This document shows positions 55,901-64,000 of a stretch of DNA of 64,000 nucleotides, piece by piece. The notes under the pieces are model-generated. The model was given only the letters and a program-made list of their open reading frames with translations. It searched no databases and was not told the origin of the DNA. Made by a program: the position numbers and the translations under genes. How positions within the stretch are numbered: the first letter of the stretch is position 1; the number at the start of each line of letters is the position of its first letter. Source of the DNA: Lactarius indigo (Eukaryota; Basidiomycota; Agaricomycetes; Russulales; Russulaceae); contig JAFKAC010000114.1 in NCBI GenBank assembly GCA_025766275.1, forward strand, positions 1-64,000, written 5' to 3'.

Positions 55901-56543
55901 GCTAGCTTGCCGTAAGACTTTCAGGCTTGGAAAAGACTTTGGAACTTTGAGCATTGCTTCGAGGGCGACTCTAGTGAAACAGTGGACTTGGCAGTGACAG
56001 CAAAAGCAACAACACCACGAACTCGTTCAACTACGACTCAGGGCAGAACGACCTATACCGTAACGCGAAGCTGCGCTAGTCATACGCTGTACGATCGTGC
56101 TCCCTTTAATCATCCACCCAACTTGTCTCAAAGCAGACTCTCAAAGCAGACTCACCTGTGCCGAAGTCTGAAGTGCTTCTCTAACGACCCCACCTACTAC
56201 GCCAATGCCGGTGGTTGCCGATAACAACTATCGCTGGTTCAAAGACACAAAAAATGATTTCCCAAGGACAGGACAGAGATGAGCCGGGCGTGCTGTACAG
56301 GACGCAATACCGTACAAGGTAATATAGCGTGCTCAGTGACGTCATGGCACCTAGATGTCCCCCGAAAAAGGTAGGTACGGCTGAGTTAGCTACGGGTCAC
56401 ACGTTCCAAAGTAGAACCCTATGTGGACGGGGTTAGAAAAAACTCATGGGGAAAACGGACGAGTGACAACTCACCATTCCCGATCCCATCTTATAAAAAA
56501 GGAGCAGATATGCGTGGGAAGTAATTGCTTGATTTGGAAGTCA
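52956..56543. other. Gene-poor stretch, no gene recognised
   Basis: About 3.6 kb right of the DNA transposon. Frames at 54549-54887 (minus) and 55043-55567 (minus) have no motif I recognise and overlap frames of equal quality. The repeat TTGAAGCTTGAAGCTTGAAG lies near 53163. It may hold decayed gene remains that only a protein search would show. Confidence 0.45.
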
Positions 56544-58877
56544 TCAATCTTCCTTAACTTGGTCCTTGAAGCCGAGTCTGCGGATACCAAGCGACAACTC
56601 GTTCAAGTCGAACTCTTCCGAGTCGTTGTCAAAAGATCCGGGTATCGCGCGGGTGCCTCTGGTCGTGTTGTCGATGGTGATCGGACTCTTTCCCATCGCT
56701 TGTGGAGAATCTAGCATAATACACGTAAGACGGTGGTAGGGAACAAAAGACGCCGAACGAGTGATGGAATGAAAGATAAGAAACGCACCACGCGGTGACC
56801 TCGCGGCCATCTGACTATTGGCTATCTTTCGTGGGGTCTTCGTGCGCACCGTGAAGAGCGGGCGGAGCGTGCCAATTTTGCAAGCACCGCAAACTAAACA
56901 AAAGAAAAGAAAAGATTGTCAGAACGACCACGTATCGGATAGTGGAGCACAGGGACAGCACGACGCAAATAACGCCGGAGGGAACACGCACCAACTTCGT
57001 CCGGACGTATAGATTTACTAAAGCGACCATATCTGCAGATGATATGGATCGAGAGCGAGAAGGGAATAAACAACCAATAGGAGAAGGACCCAGAAGAGAC
57101 TCAACGTTTTGGCACAGTTCTCGCACTCTGAGGACATATCGGGTTAGCAGCACCGTAGGAGTGGAACAGCGAACTCGTGTAACGTTGTCTAAACGCTCAC
57201 CCCATTCAAAAGGATACGATATTTCATAATTGTGCCGAGTCTGCAAAATTAAAATGATTGGCAGCCACATACCGCATGCACGATCAGGAAATAAAGTCCG
57301 CTGGGCCGAGTCGACCGCAACACCCACCGAAATGTCAATATCCGCTCGTTTGCGCATCACCTTCGCGGCCCTACAGTAATAAAGTATCCAGCAGAACGGC
57401 GACGTAACTTCGTGAGTCATCCACACATGTGCAGTAAGTGTTGGAAATAAGGCTCCCACGCACCATGACTTCCAAACTTTCCCATGACCTTCCTTCGGGT
57501 CTTGATTAATGACCCAACATGCGAGGTGGCACATTTCATGTGAAAGGGTATTTCGAATGCGCTCTTTGGAAGGAGGAACAAGCGATGGGAATCGTCCCTC
57601 ATCCCGGTCGCTGGAGTGACTCATATAACGACTCACCATTTGAGTCCAGAATCTTAGTTGCGAGCTCGATCGAAGTAGTGTGTACGCCTTCCTTCGATCT
57701 TCATATAACACGTTGGAAATTGTGAGAACGACACGGGGGGGGGGGGGGGGGGATGATCTGATGACCTACCGATGCCATCGAGCCCGACCGGCGGTGGTAA
57801 GCAAGCGGTTGCTCCAGACCAGGGTCGTCGTGACCGGGAGACCACCATCGAACACAGACAAATTAAGATCTTCGAAGAGTGACTGGGCGTATGCTGCGCG
57901 TTCGGCCTGCTCGGCAAGCACGAGCGCCTTTTTGGACGTGCGTGGCGTTTTCGCAGCAGAGGGCGCCCTCGCTTTGGTCGCGGACGATTTCGGGGTGGGG
58001 GTGGAAGCGGCCGTGGGCAGGGCGTGGGCGGGAATGCGGAAGAGGGACGGAATCGTAGCGGAATCGTCGGCAATGGGGCGCGTATTCTCCAAGTCTGACT
58101 CTGTGAGCGTGGATAACGACGAAAATGCTTGCACGAGGCTGGGAGCGCCGCTGTCGCCCGCGCTCGGCGGTCCTCGTTGAGCGGTCTTCGGTGTCTGCGG
58201 GCGGCGCAGCGGTTTCCGTGAGCTTTTGGGTTCGTCGCTGTAGCAACATCGAAGCGTCAGAGGCCCACAGCCCAGAGGCGGCAGATACAGGCTAGCGTAC
58301 AGGACAAGGAGAGCATCGTCAGATGCAGGCAGTGGGTTGGCATAGCTGTTCGTCAGATCCTGGCATGGTGGCTGAACAGGAGGGGACATCGGCTTGCGCC
58401 AAGACGCATCGTCATCGTCTGAGCTGTCCGTTATCTCTATCACGGAGATATCTGCGTTGTTGGGTCGTGTCCTCGCATTGGCGGAAAGATCCTCTGAGCT
58501 CGAGCTGCTGCTGTGCACGATACGTCGCTCGCGGGCGCTTGCAGGTCCAGGTTTAGGGCGCCAATGATTAGGAAGCCTACAAACCAACAAGCTGTTTCAC
58601 AACGGCTCCATGGTGGATCAATCAAATTCTACACGCACCGGTCGACTTCTGACTCTGCGTCACGCACAGCACTATTGTAGGATCCGACGACATATCGACA
58701 GGTGGGGTTGGGCGTTGGCACAGCCGAAAGCGATGAGGATCTTCTCCTACCAGAAGGAGTCTTAACGGAAGCAATTGGGAGCGAGCAATAGTACAACAAT
58801 CACCTTGCTACAGACTTTGATAGAGCACCCTCCTCCTCCTCTTCCTCCGAGCTGGATATTTCGATAATGTCCTTCAT
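56544..58877 (-). CDS. SprT-like zinc metalloprotease domain protein (GCNA/Spartan type)
   Basis: Eleven minus-strand exons (58877-58812, 58760-58639, 58576-57770, 57698-57637, 57563-57464, 57370-57328, 57240-57201, 57127-57106, 57032-56992, 56893-56789, 56710-56544) give 524 residues with all phases matching. The first half is disordered and acidic, with SIM-like hydrophobic-acidic pieces (DIIEISSSEEEEEE, ISVIEITDSSDDDD). The SprT-like domain runs from LFEDLNLSVFDGGLP to KSIRPDE: TLVWSNRLLTTAGRARWHR, SIELATKIL, the metal site SHEMCHLACW (HExxH near residue 361) and EGHGKVW with a possible third ligand. The zinc ribbon is CENC (about 415-418) and CGAC (about 436-439). Proteins of this type cleave DNA-protein crosslinks and act in genome stability; SUMO binding is suggested by the acidic motifs. 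The third exon is long and the later ones are 22-105 bp. Confidence 0.9.
57735..57752. repeat. Homopolymer of 18 G in an intron
   Basis: Eighteen consecutive G on the + strand (C on the gene's strand), inside the third intron of the SprT-like gene, a few bases before the donor side of the exon ending at 57770. Length is likely unstable and hard to sequence. Confidence 0.85.
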
Positions 58878-59034
58878 TGATGAGACGACGAGATTAAACT
58901 TGAACTTAAGTAACCGTGATCTTCGCGAACTTGAAGGTGTTGTCGCGTCGCGACCGTGTTCCAGAAGCAGGTCACGTGGTCGCTACCATCACGACCTGCC
59001 GGACCGGGGCTGATCGCCCCCAACTTAAGCTTGG
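58878..59034. promoter_or_regulatory. Divergent promoter between the SprT-like and Rpp14-like genes
   Basis: Only 157 bp separate the two divergent start codons. The space includes a perfect E-box-like palindrome CACGTG (58973-58978) and CG-rich TCGCGTCGCGACC. Co-regulation of the two genes is plausible. Confidence 0.55.
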
Positions 59035-59448
59035 ATGACGACTGGCAGCGGACCCACGCCACTGCCCCAAACGCAACACTACATCCGCTTCTCCATCTAC
59101 CCGCCAAGCTCCGACGCACTGCACGTCCGACGCGCGCTTCAAGAGGCGCTCGTGCAATCGTTTGGCGCCGCGCGGTCGCACACATATCTCGATGTGCTCT
59201 GGGTAGCCGACTCGGGTACCGAATGTATAGTGCGCACCAGCGGTCCCACGTACGTTTGTCCCCTCTGAGCGAATTTGAAAGGCGGTCACTGACGCACTTT
59301 GGTTTTGGTATTTTACAGGGACGCTGCAAGCGTTATGGCTGCTGCCGCAGTATTTCAAGGCCAGCCCCGCCTCTCTACTCTAAGGGAGTCGCCGTTCCTG
59401 CCGGCGCTTTCCGCAGACTCGAACAGGCAAAAGCTCTTTTTGAGATGA
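59035..59448 (+). CDS. RNase P/MRP subunit of the Rpp14/Pop5 type
   Basis: Two exons, 59035-59249 and 59319-59448, encode 114 residues. The frame MTTGSGPTPLPQTQHYIRFS is followed by DALHVRRALQEALVQSFGAA, then TYLDVLWVADSGTECIVRTS and DAASVMAAAAVF. This is the Rpp14/Pop5 fold pattern: a first strand, a helix with a xAL..AL..xFG ending, a strand with a D-V-L-W/E-x-I-V-R pair, and a helix D-(A/V)-x-x-x-A-A. Members are protein subunits of RNase P and MRP, which process tRNA 5' ends and rRNA precursors in the nucleus. The C-terminus has RESPFLPALSADS. The assignment rests on pattern recognition and is fairly, not fully, sure. Shares a promoter with the SprT-like gene. Confidence 0.62.
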
Positions 59449-59839
59449 GAGTGCGAGTCCTCGTGATGTCGCGTTCGGTCCGGCGTGCTCCAATTTGTTT
59501 GCTTGTGACGCTAGTTCTTGTTTGTTGTTTACAATAGGGGTCCTTCTCCCAGTACAGTAGAGTACGTGACACATGTTGTAGAATGGAACGTAAAAGAGAA
59601 GCTCACTAACATACGGTCCCCAGCGTCGCACAACGGAAGTGGGGTCAGGTTCGTACGACTGGTGACGTGTGGGTAGTGGTATCGGGCTCACGACAGCGAG
59701 TGCGTACGTTGGTAGTGGAACAGATCTCAAAGAGACTACACCGGTGACATCGAAGACAGATCATTATTACACCGACCCTCCTTCCCTAAAGTCATACATA
59801 CGGGTAAAGTCGCTGAAGTCAATCGGCCCGATTGTCTCC
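59449..59839. other. Intergenic between convergent genes
   Basis: 391 bp between the ends of the Rpp14-like and DCN1-like genes; nothing recognised. Confidence 0.55.
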
Positions 59840-61070
59840 CTATGGTTCCTGAGCTTGCACGCGACCGCGTGCCCACTCTACGAAATCGTCTATCGTCGAT
59901 GGCCACGCACCTGCAGAATACGTGTGTACGTGGGTGACATGTCAAATGGCGGAGCGAGTGCAGTCTGTGCAGAATGGGGGAACGTACCCTCGATGTCGTA
60001 CGTCTCAAACTTTGCGTCTATACTGCGTAAGAAAACAAGGAACTGTGTTGCATTCAAGTAAAATATCCCCAATTTCCAAGTCAGAATTATCCGAAATCGG
60101 GGAAGAGAGGGAATACGCGCCATTGCCCATGTGTCTTTACTAATCCCCTTGATGTTCTTCTCACCCAGAAAGTCGTACCACAGCTGTGTGTGTTCTTCCG
60201 TCCACCCACCATCGGCCTTCATGAGATCGTCCCCGCCGGGGTCTTGCGAGCGGAGCGCACCGCCCTTGAGGCCATGTGGAAGTAACAGGCCCCAGAAAGC
60301 TAGCGCAAGCTCGAGACCGAGACTCCGCTGGCCCTCTGCCCGCGCAAACTCAAACGTGTAGAGGTACACACGGCGGAAGTAGACAGGGTCCGACCCTAGC
60401 CTCTTGCGCAAGCGAGGTATTGTACCTTTCATTCCCTCGAACGACTCCACGCTGCCAGCAGTGCGCAGTCGATTGAGACAGAGAGCGGATCACGGAGTTT
60501 TGATACAGATCACGCACCCGAGTCCCCTCCATCCTTGTACCCAACCCGTCTTCCTCCATCTGCCGACGCTCGGAGATTGGAGTTCGCAGGCAACGGCGAG
60601 AAGGACGACGTCCTCTGGGTCAACGCCAAGATCTTTGCACAAACTGAGGGTACCGTCCACAGTGATATCGTCTTCGTCTTCGTCTAATTTCAAAAAAGAC
60701 CAATGAATTTGACGAAACAGGTCGATTGAGGTAGCACACCCTTGTATTGGTTAAACATTTTTTCGAGTTGGCTGGAGGAAGGGGTTGATGACATGATCTC
60801 CCTTGAGTTCATATAGGATTCCACGGCGATATCTAGGCGCAGGTGCTTATCAAGATAGCGCCTGGCCTCTCGTGTGCTAAAGGACAATCATTTGTTCGAA
60901 TGCAAGTGCTACGGGGGAATCGGACAAAGTTACATACGTAGCTCCGGTGGCTCTGACAAACTCTCTGATGTCTCCTTCTTTCCTAGAGCTCCGGGACTGC
61001 CAAAGACGAAGAGGAGGGAGAGATTGTGGGTTGTGAAAAACGGGACATTCTGATCAAGACGACAGACCAT
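59840..61070 (-). CDS. DCN1-like protein, cullin neddylation factor
   Basis: Minus-strand exons 60996-60938, 60876-60740, 60683-60518, 60451-60121, 60042-59988 and 59910-59840 are in phase. The start is probably a one-codon exon, ATG at 61070-61068 with donor GTCTGT, which gives 273 residues, the usual DCN1 length. The UBA-like N-terminus is EGDIREFVRATGATTREARR, YLDKHLRLDIAVESYM. The PONY domain follows: DDITVDGTLSLCKDLGVDPE, VVLLAVACELQSPSVGRW, GMKGTIPRLRKRLGSDPVYF, QRSLGLELALAFWGLLLPHG, LWYDFLGEKNIKGISKDTWA, RSIDAKFETYD, WPSTIDDFVEWAR. Dcn1 is a co-E3 that helps Ubc12 load NEDD8 onto cullins. The intron after TWAM (60120-60043) would start with GC (ATG|GCGCGT), a rare type. Apart from that donor and the start the gene looks intact. 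Confidence 0.9.
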
Positions 61071-61489
61071 TGCAAGTTTCTTGAAGAAAGAAATGGACAG
61101 CGCGATTAGGAGAGAAGCTGCGGCAGTCCAGAGTATATTGTCACGGTGGTGGAATAGCAGACACTCGTAGATGATGCACGTTGTAACTTGACAGCAGGCC
61201 ACCGGGCCGTTTCGGCGCGTGTGATTCGGTCTTTGCCGAATGACTTTGCCAAGGTCAAGGGGGGCCAGGCTGTGGTTCCATGACCTGAGTAGAATCAATG
61301 TGACGAGTAACGTGTGACGTGTAACACGTGAGCAGCACTTGATGCCTGAAAAAGTCAAGTCGAGATTTGAGTGAGAGCAAGAAAATGAGAGTGTGAGCAC
61401 TAATTGTTACAAGATAGAGATATTTCTTAGGCTCTGAGTGAGTGTGATAAGGTAGTGGTAGGAGGTCAAAGACCATCAACCCCTATATT
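61071..61489. other. Intergenic upstream of the DCN1-like gene
   Basis: About 420 bp; contains closely spaced GTGACGAGTAACGTGTGACG-type repeats near 61299-61330. No gene seen. Confidence 0.5.
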
Positions 61490-61961
61490 TGTTGATAAGT
61501 GACCCTTGCGCACTTAGCGGCTCTAACGGACCGGACTAACAGATATGGACTGCTGTAGATTAATTAGGACCGCTTTAGATTAGATTTGATTTGATCTGTA
61601 CAATCTAGGACTTCTATGACATCACTGTACAATGACATCATATGGACTACTCCGGACTCTTCATTGTACTCCTTCCTTTGTTCTCTTTCTAGCGATATCT
61701 TTATTGTGATGTCACTATGATATCATCTTAGTCTGGACCCTCTTTGTTTTGCGCTCCTTGTTCTCCATTAGCACACTCCTTTGTCCCACATGTAGAACAA
61801 CGTCCCTTGTATTGTGTGACCCTATGTTACTTCTCTTGTAGTAGTGTCACTCCTCTGTATAGTATAAAGTAGTAGGCTTGTACGCCCCTGGTCCACATCA
61901 GTTCCTCACTGCTCTGTGTGCCAGGTATGTCTTATTCCCTCAATTGTAACATCAGTTCCTC

Positions 61962-62539
61962 TGTTATGATCCGACGCTTCGGACCTAACCCACAGTATGT
62001 CTCCACCCTGCCTTCCCCTTCTGTACCATACCTTGTTACCAAAGGAGCTACTGTTACTAGTGGCGCTGTTTCTTTGATCCGAACTTCTGCTTACTCCGTT
62101 TAGTCTCTTTGATGTTGTGTGGACTTGTGTTCATGTTGTTTGGAACCCTGTCCTATATAAACCTGTACCATAGACCGTAGGAAGCCAGACTTGGCTTCGT
62201 TTGCAATCTAGCAACCTTGCCTCCGTATTTTGGTGTGACCTTGCCTTATTCCCCTCTTCTTGTGCATCCCCTACCTCAGTCCCTAACCAGGACACTCCGA
62301 AGTCTTTGCAGTTGAACTATATCAACGCGTCACACCTGTTATACTCTGTGCACTAGCAAGATCAAGTGTAGAGAAGTGTTAGACACTTCGGACGAGGAGT
62401 CCTATATTACAGAGTAGTGCTGCACCCTGTGCCACACCTTTGCCACTTGTATTTCATAGCAATAAGACAACAGAAGTCTTCGCTTGATACTTGGGTGACT
62501 AGAAACCTTCAGAACCCACGCCCCTGCTAGGGCGTAACA
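61962..62539 (+). mobile_element. Solo LTR (578 bp) with 5-bp target duplication TCCTC
   Basis: Begins TGTTATGATCC and ends GGGCGTAACA; TCCTC flanks it at 61957-61961 and 62540-62544. Its end (CCCCTGCTAGGGCGTAACA) resembles the ends of the gypsy LTR at 40467 and of the LTR at 63849, so it probably comes from a related gypsy family. It contains TATA-like TCCTATATAAACC near 62151. Confidence 0.8.
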
Positions 62540-62790
62540 TCCTCACTGCTCTGTGTGCCAGACACTCTTGCTTTACCTTGCTTGACTCCTGTTGCTGCTT
62601 TCCAGCCACCCAGCCTATCTCACCACAGTCCTCTTAGTCCACTGTGAGTATGCTACCTTTGTGTGCTGTTCATCAATATTTGTTACACACATATATATAT
62701 ACTGTGATTATTCATGGACTCAGCCACCTGGCAATTGGACCATATTTGGTTGTTCCCGGACTGAAATGGCTGGTTCCCTAACACTCCCCT

Positions 62791-63342
62791 TCATGTCATT
62801 AGAAGTCCCATTTCTCTCACATGTCTGTTATGTTTTTGTCTTGGCAAAGCTTTAGTCAACACGTCTGCCATTTGATCAGGATCTTGACAACTCTCAATGG
62901 CAATGGTTTGTTCTTTGACCATATCACGAATCCAATGCCATTGGATATTGATATGCTTTGCCCTTTTGTGGAACTGGGGGTTGCGTGCCATTGAAATAGA
63001 CCCTTCATTATCACCTTTTATGATGGTTGGTGAGTTTTGTTCTTCATTTAATTCTTTATATAAATTCCTTAGCCAATATGCTTCACATCCTGCTTCAGAT
63101 AGTGTGACATATTCAGCCTCTGTGGATGACATAGCAATTGTCATTTGTTTCTTTGACTGCCATGTTACCACACCACCCCCAGATAAGAATACATATCCTG
63201 AAGTGGACTTGCGGTCATCTGTGTTTGCATAAGCAGCATCCATGTACCCATGAAATAAGTTTGTCCCTTTTGTCTGTGCTTCATAAGTTATTCCTAATCT
63301 TTTTGTCCCAGCTAAGTAGTGTAACACTCTTTTAAGTGCTCC
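62791..63342 (-). pseudogene. Copia Pol C-terminus (RNase H)
   Basis: 184 codons of the copia RNase H: VLHYLAGTKRLGITYE, GYMDAAYANTDDRKSTSGYV, MTIAMSSTEAEYVTLSEAG, AYWLRNLYKELN, DNEGSISMARNPQFHKRAKH, ADVLTKALPRQKHNRHV, stop. The catalytic Asp, Glu and Asp positions are present. It has no start and is truncated at 63342 by the following LTR, so it is a fragment. Confidence 0.9.
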
Positions 63343-63849
63343 TGTTACGGTACAGACTCATCACATGTTCCAAGTGACTCATGGCCGGTTATGACTACGG
63401 CCCAATGGTAGTATTAGTCATGGACCTTTACATCATATCAGTCAGCATAGTAGTTCGCATGTGATTGTGACTCATGTATGACTCATTCCTAGGATAGCTG
63501 TACTAGGGTTCGAGCTAGTTATGCTATTGGTTACTTACTATTCCAGCGGCGCTTTAAAGCCCACGTGTATCTGTATAAGTAGTTGACTTGAAAGACCAAG
63601 AGTCCCCATCTTGGTCTTCTTCAATCCACTCTTTCGACTCGTCTCCTGTCTGCCTTAGTCTTTGACTAAGTGTGCTTCCACTCTTATCTGCCAAGGGATA
63701 ATACTCTTTCATCTTCGCTGCAGTGTGTGCCGGTGTGCCCCTGTTCAGCCTGCATTGGGTTGACACGTGATCCCCATTCGCCTAGTATTCGCTAAGTCAA
63801 TTACGCCTATTTAGAGTCCAAGTTGGACTGACACCCGTGGAGCGTAACA
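63343..63849 (+). repeat. 5' LTR of a second gypsy-type element running off the window
   Basis: 507 bp from TGTTACGGTACAG to GTGGAGCGTAACA, inserted in the copia pol. The left flank is GCTCC; the expected second copy lies outside the window. The next bases TTAAG are the same as those after the first gypsy LTR (40468). Confidence 0.75.
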
Positions 63850-63869
63850 TTAAGACCAAGATCATCATC

Positions 63870-64000
63870 GTGGCATATTTGACTAGAGACCAGTGGACGT
63901 CCTTCTGTCCCTACCACATCGAACGACGAGAAGATTGTAACGTACCAACAAGATTTCTAGGAGCGGCTCAGTGGAGAGAACGAGGAGAAGACACTGGGTA
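63870..64000 (+). CDS. Start of Gag of the second gypsy-type element (partial)
   Basis: Open frame to the window edge beginning at a GTG: VAYLTRDQWTSFCPYHIERR, then FLGAAQWRERGEDTG. It aligns with the start of the first element's Gag (ALTSRSRTQFVKEYLERHP, then GTALWRNTPHDEG). Both frames open with GTG-GC(A/T) about 20 bp after the LTR. Confidence 0.6.
   Translation, partial: MAYLTRDQWTSFCPYHIERREDCNVPTRFLGAAQWRERGEDTG

Larger units (their letters stand above)
61490..63342 (-). mobile_element. Ty1/copia retrotransposon, 3' part with its LTR, cut by a gypsy insertion
   Basis: On the minus strand the end of pol (63342-62791) is followed by a purine tract (GAAGGGGAG) and an LTR that begins TGTTAGGGAACC (62783) and ends ATCAACA (61490). 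This LTR was split by a solo LTR at 61962-62539; without it the LTR is about 711 bp. It contains two copies of CCTCACTGCTCTGTGTGCC. The upstream part of the element is missing because another LTR starts at 63343. Confidence 0.75.

Noticed and set aside
61485..62544. 61490-62539 as one solo LTR
   Set aside because: No target duplication fits those ends; splitting it into a copia LTR (to 62783) and an inner solo LTR with TCCTC on both sides explains all borders.
1..64000. CRISPR array, bacterial operons, ribosomal RNA
   Set aside because: No such repeats or genes; intron-rich eukaryotic DNA throughout.

Overview
The window is nuclear DNA from a basidiomycete fungus, almost certainly an Agaricomycete. 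Coding regions are cut by many 45-110 bp GT-AG introns. The host genes include eEF1B-gamma, a DCN1-type protein, a SprT-like protease and a GH18 chitinase. The mobile DNA (Tnp2-type DNA transposon, chromodomain Ty3/gypsy, Ty1/copia) is of the kind that crowds Agaricomycete genomes. No species can be named from the sequence. I assembled the gene models by hand, checking splice sites and codon phase at every junction.

Left part (1-14.5 kb): three tandem copies of a 12-exon seven-membrane-segment gene (1-484 partial, 3047-4725, 7192-8861) on a repeated block of about 4.2 kb, then eEF1B-gamma (10315-11959) and an F-box-like protein (12629-14518). Middle part (14.5-32.5 kb): a decayed multigene array. 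Units made of an ankyrin/DHHC-type membrane protein gene and a six-exon membrane protein gene were duplicated several times. Three copies of the membrane gene look intact (15859-16943, 27701-28765, 31235-32457) and others are pseudogenes. The only long ankyrin gene (18745-20983) has lost the DHHC catalytic motif, and its sister (29331-30876) is a wreck. Scattered in the array are a dead copy of the mitochondrial co-chaperone gene JAC1/HSCB (17510-18125, minus), an Agaricomycete-type conserved gene (22608-23454), an intact secreted chitinase (24761-26388, minus) and a 293-bp MITE. A more distant seven-membrane-segment gene with a one-base frameshift lies at 32928-34322 (minus).

Transposon block (35.5-53 kb): a 17.4-kb Tnp2-type DNA transposon (35522-52950) with terminal inverted repeats and a 5-bp target duplication. 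It has been invaded by a solo LTR (37142-37914) and by a full Ty3/gypsy chromovirus (39908-47764), each with its own 5-bp target duplication. The two gypsy LTRs differ at eight sites and all eight are CpG transitions. Gag, the extra 3' ORF and the Tnp2 transposase each carry a single TGA where CGA is expected. This points to methyl-cytosine decay.

Right part (53-64 kb): a host cluster with a SprT/GCNA-like protease (56544-58877, minus), a divergently placed RNase P Rpp14/Pop5-like gene (59035-59448, plus) and a DCN1-like neddylation factor (59840-about 61070, minus). The end of the window is nested retrotransposons: a copia 3' part with its LTR, a solo LTR inside that LTR, and the start of a second gypsy-type element running off the edge.
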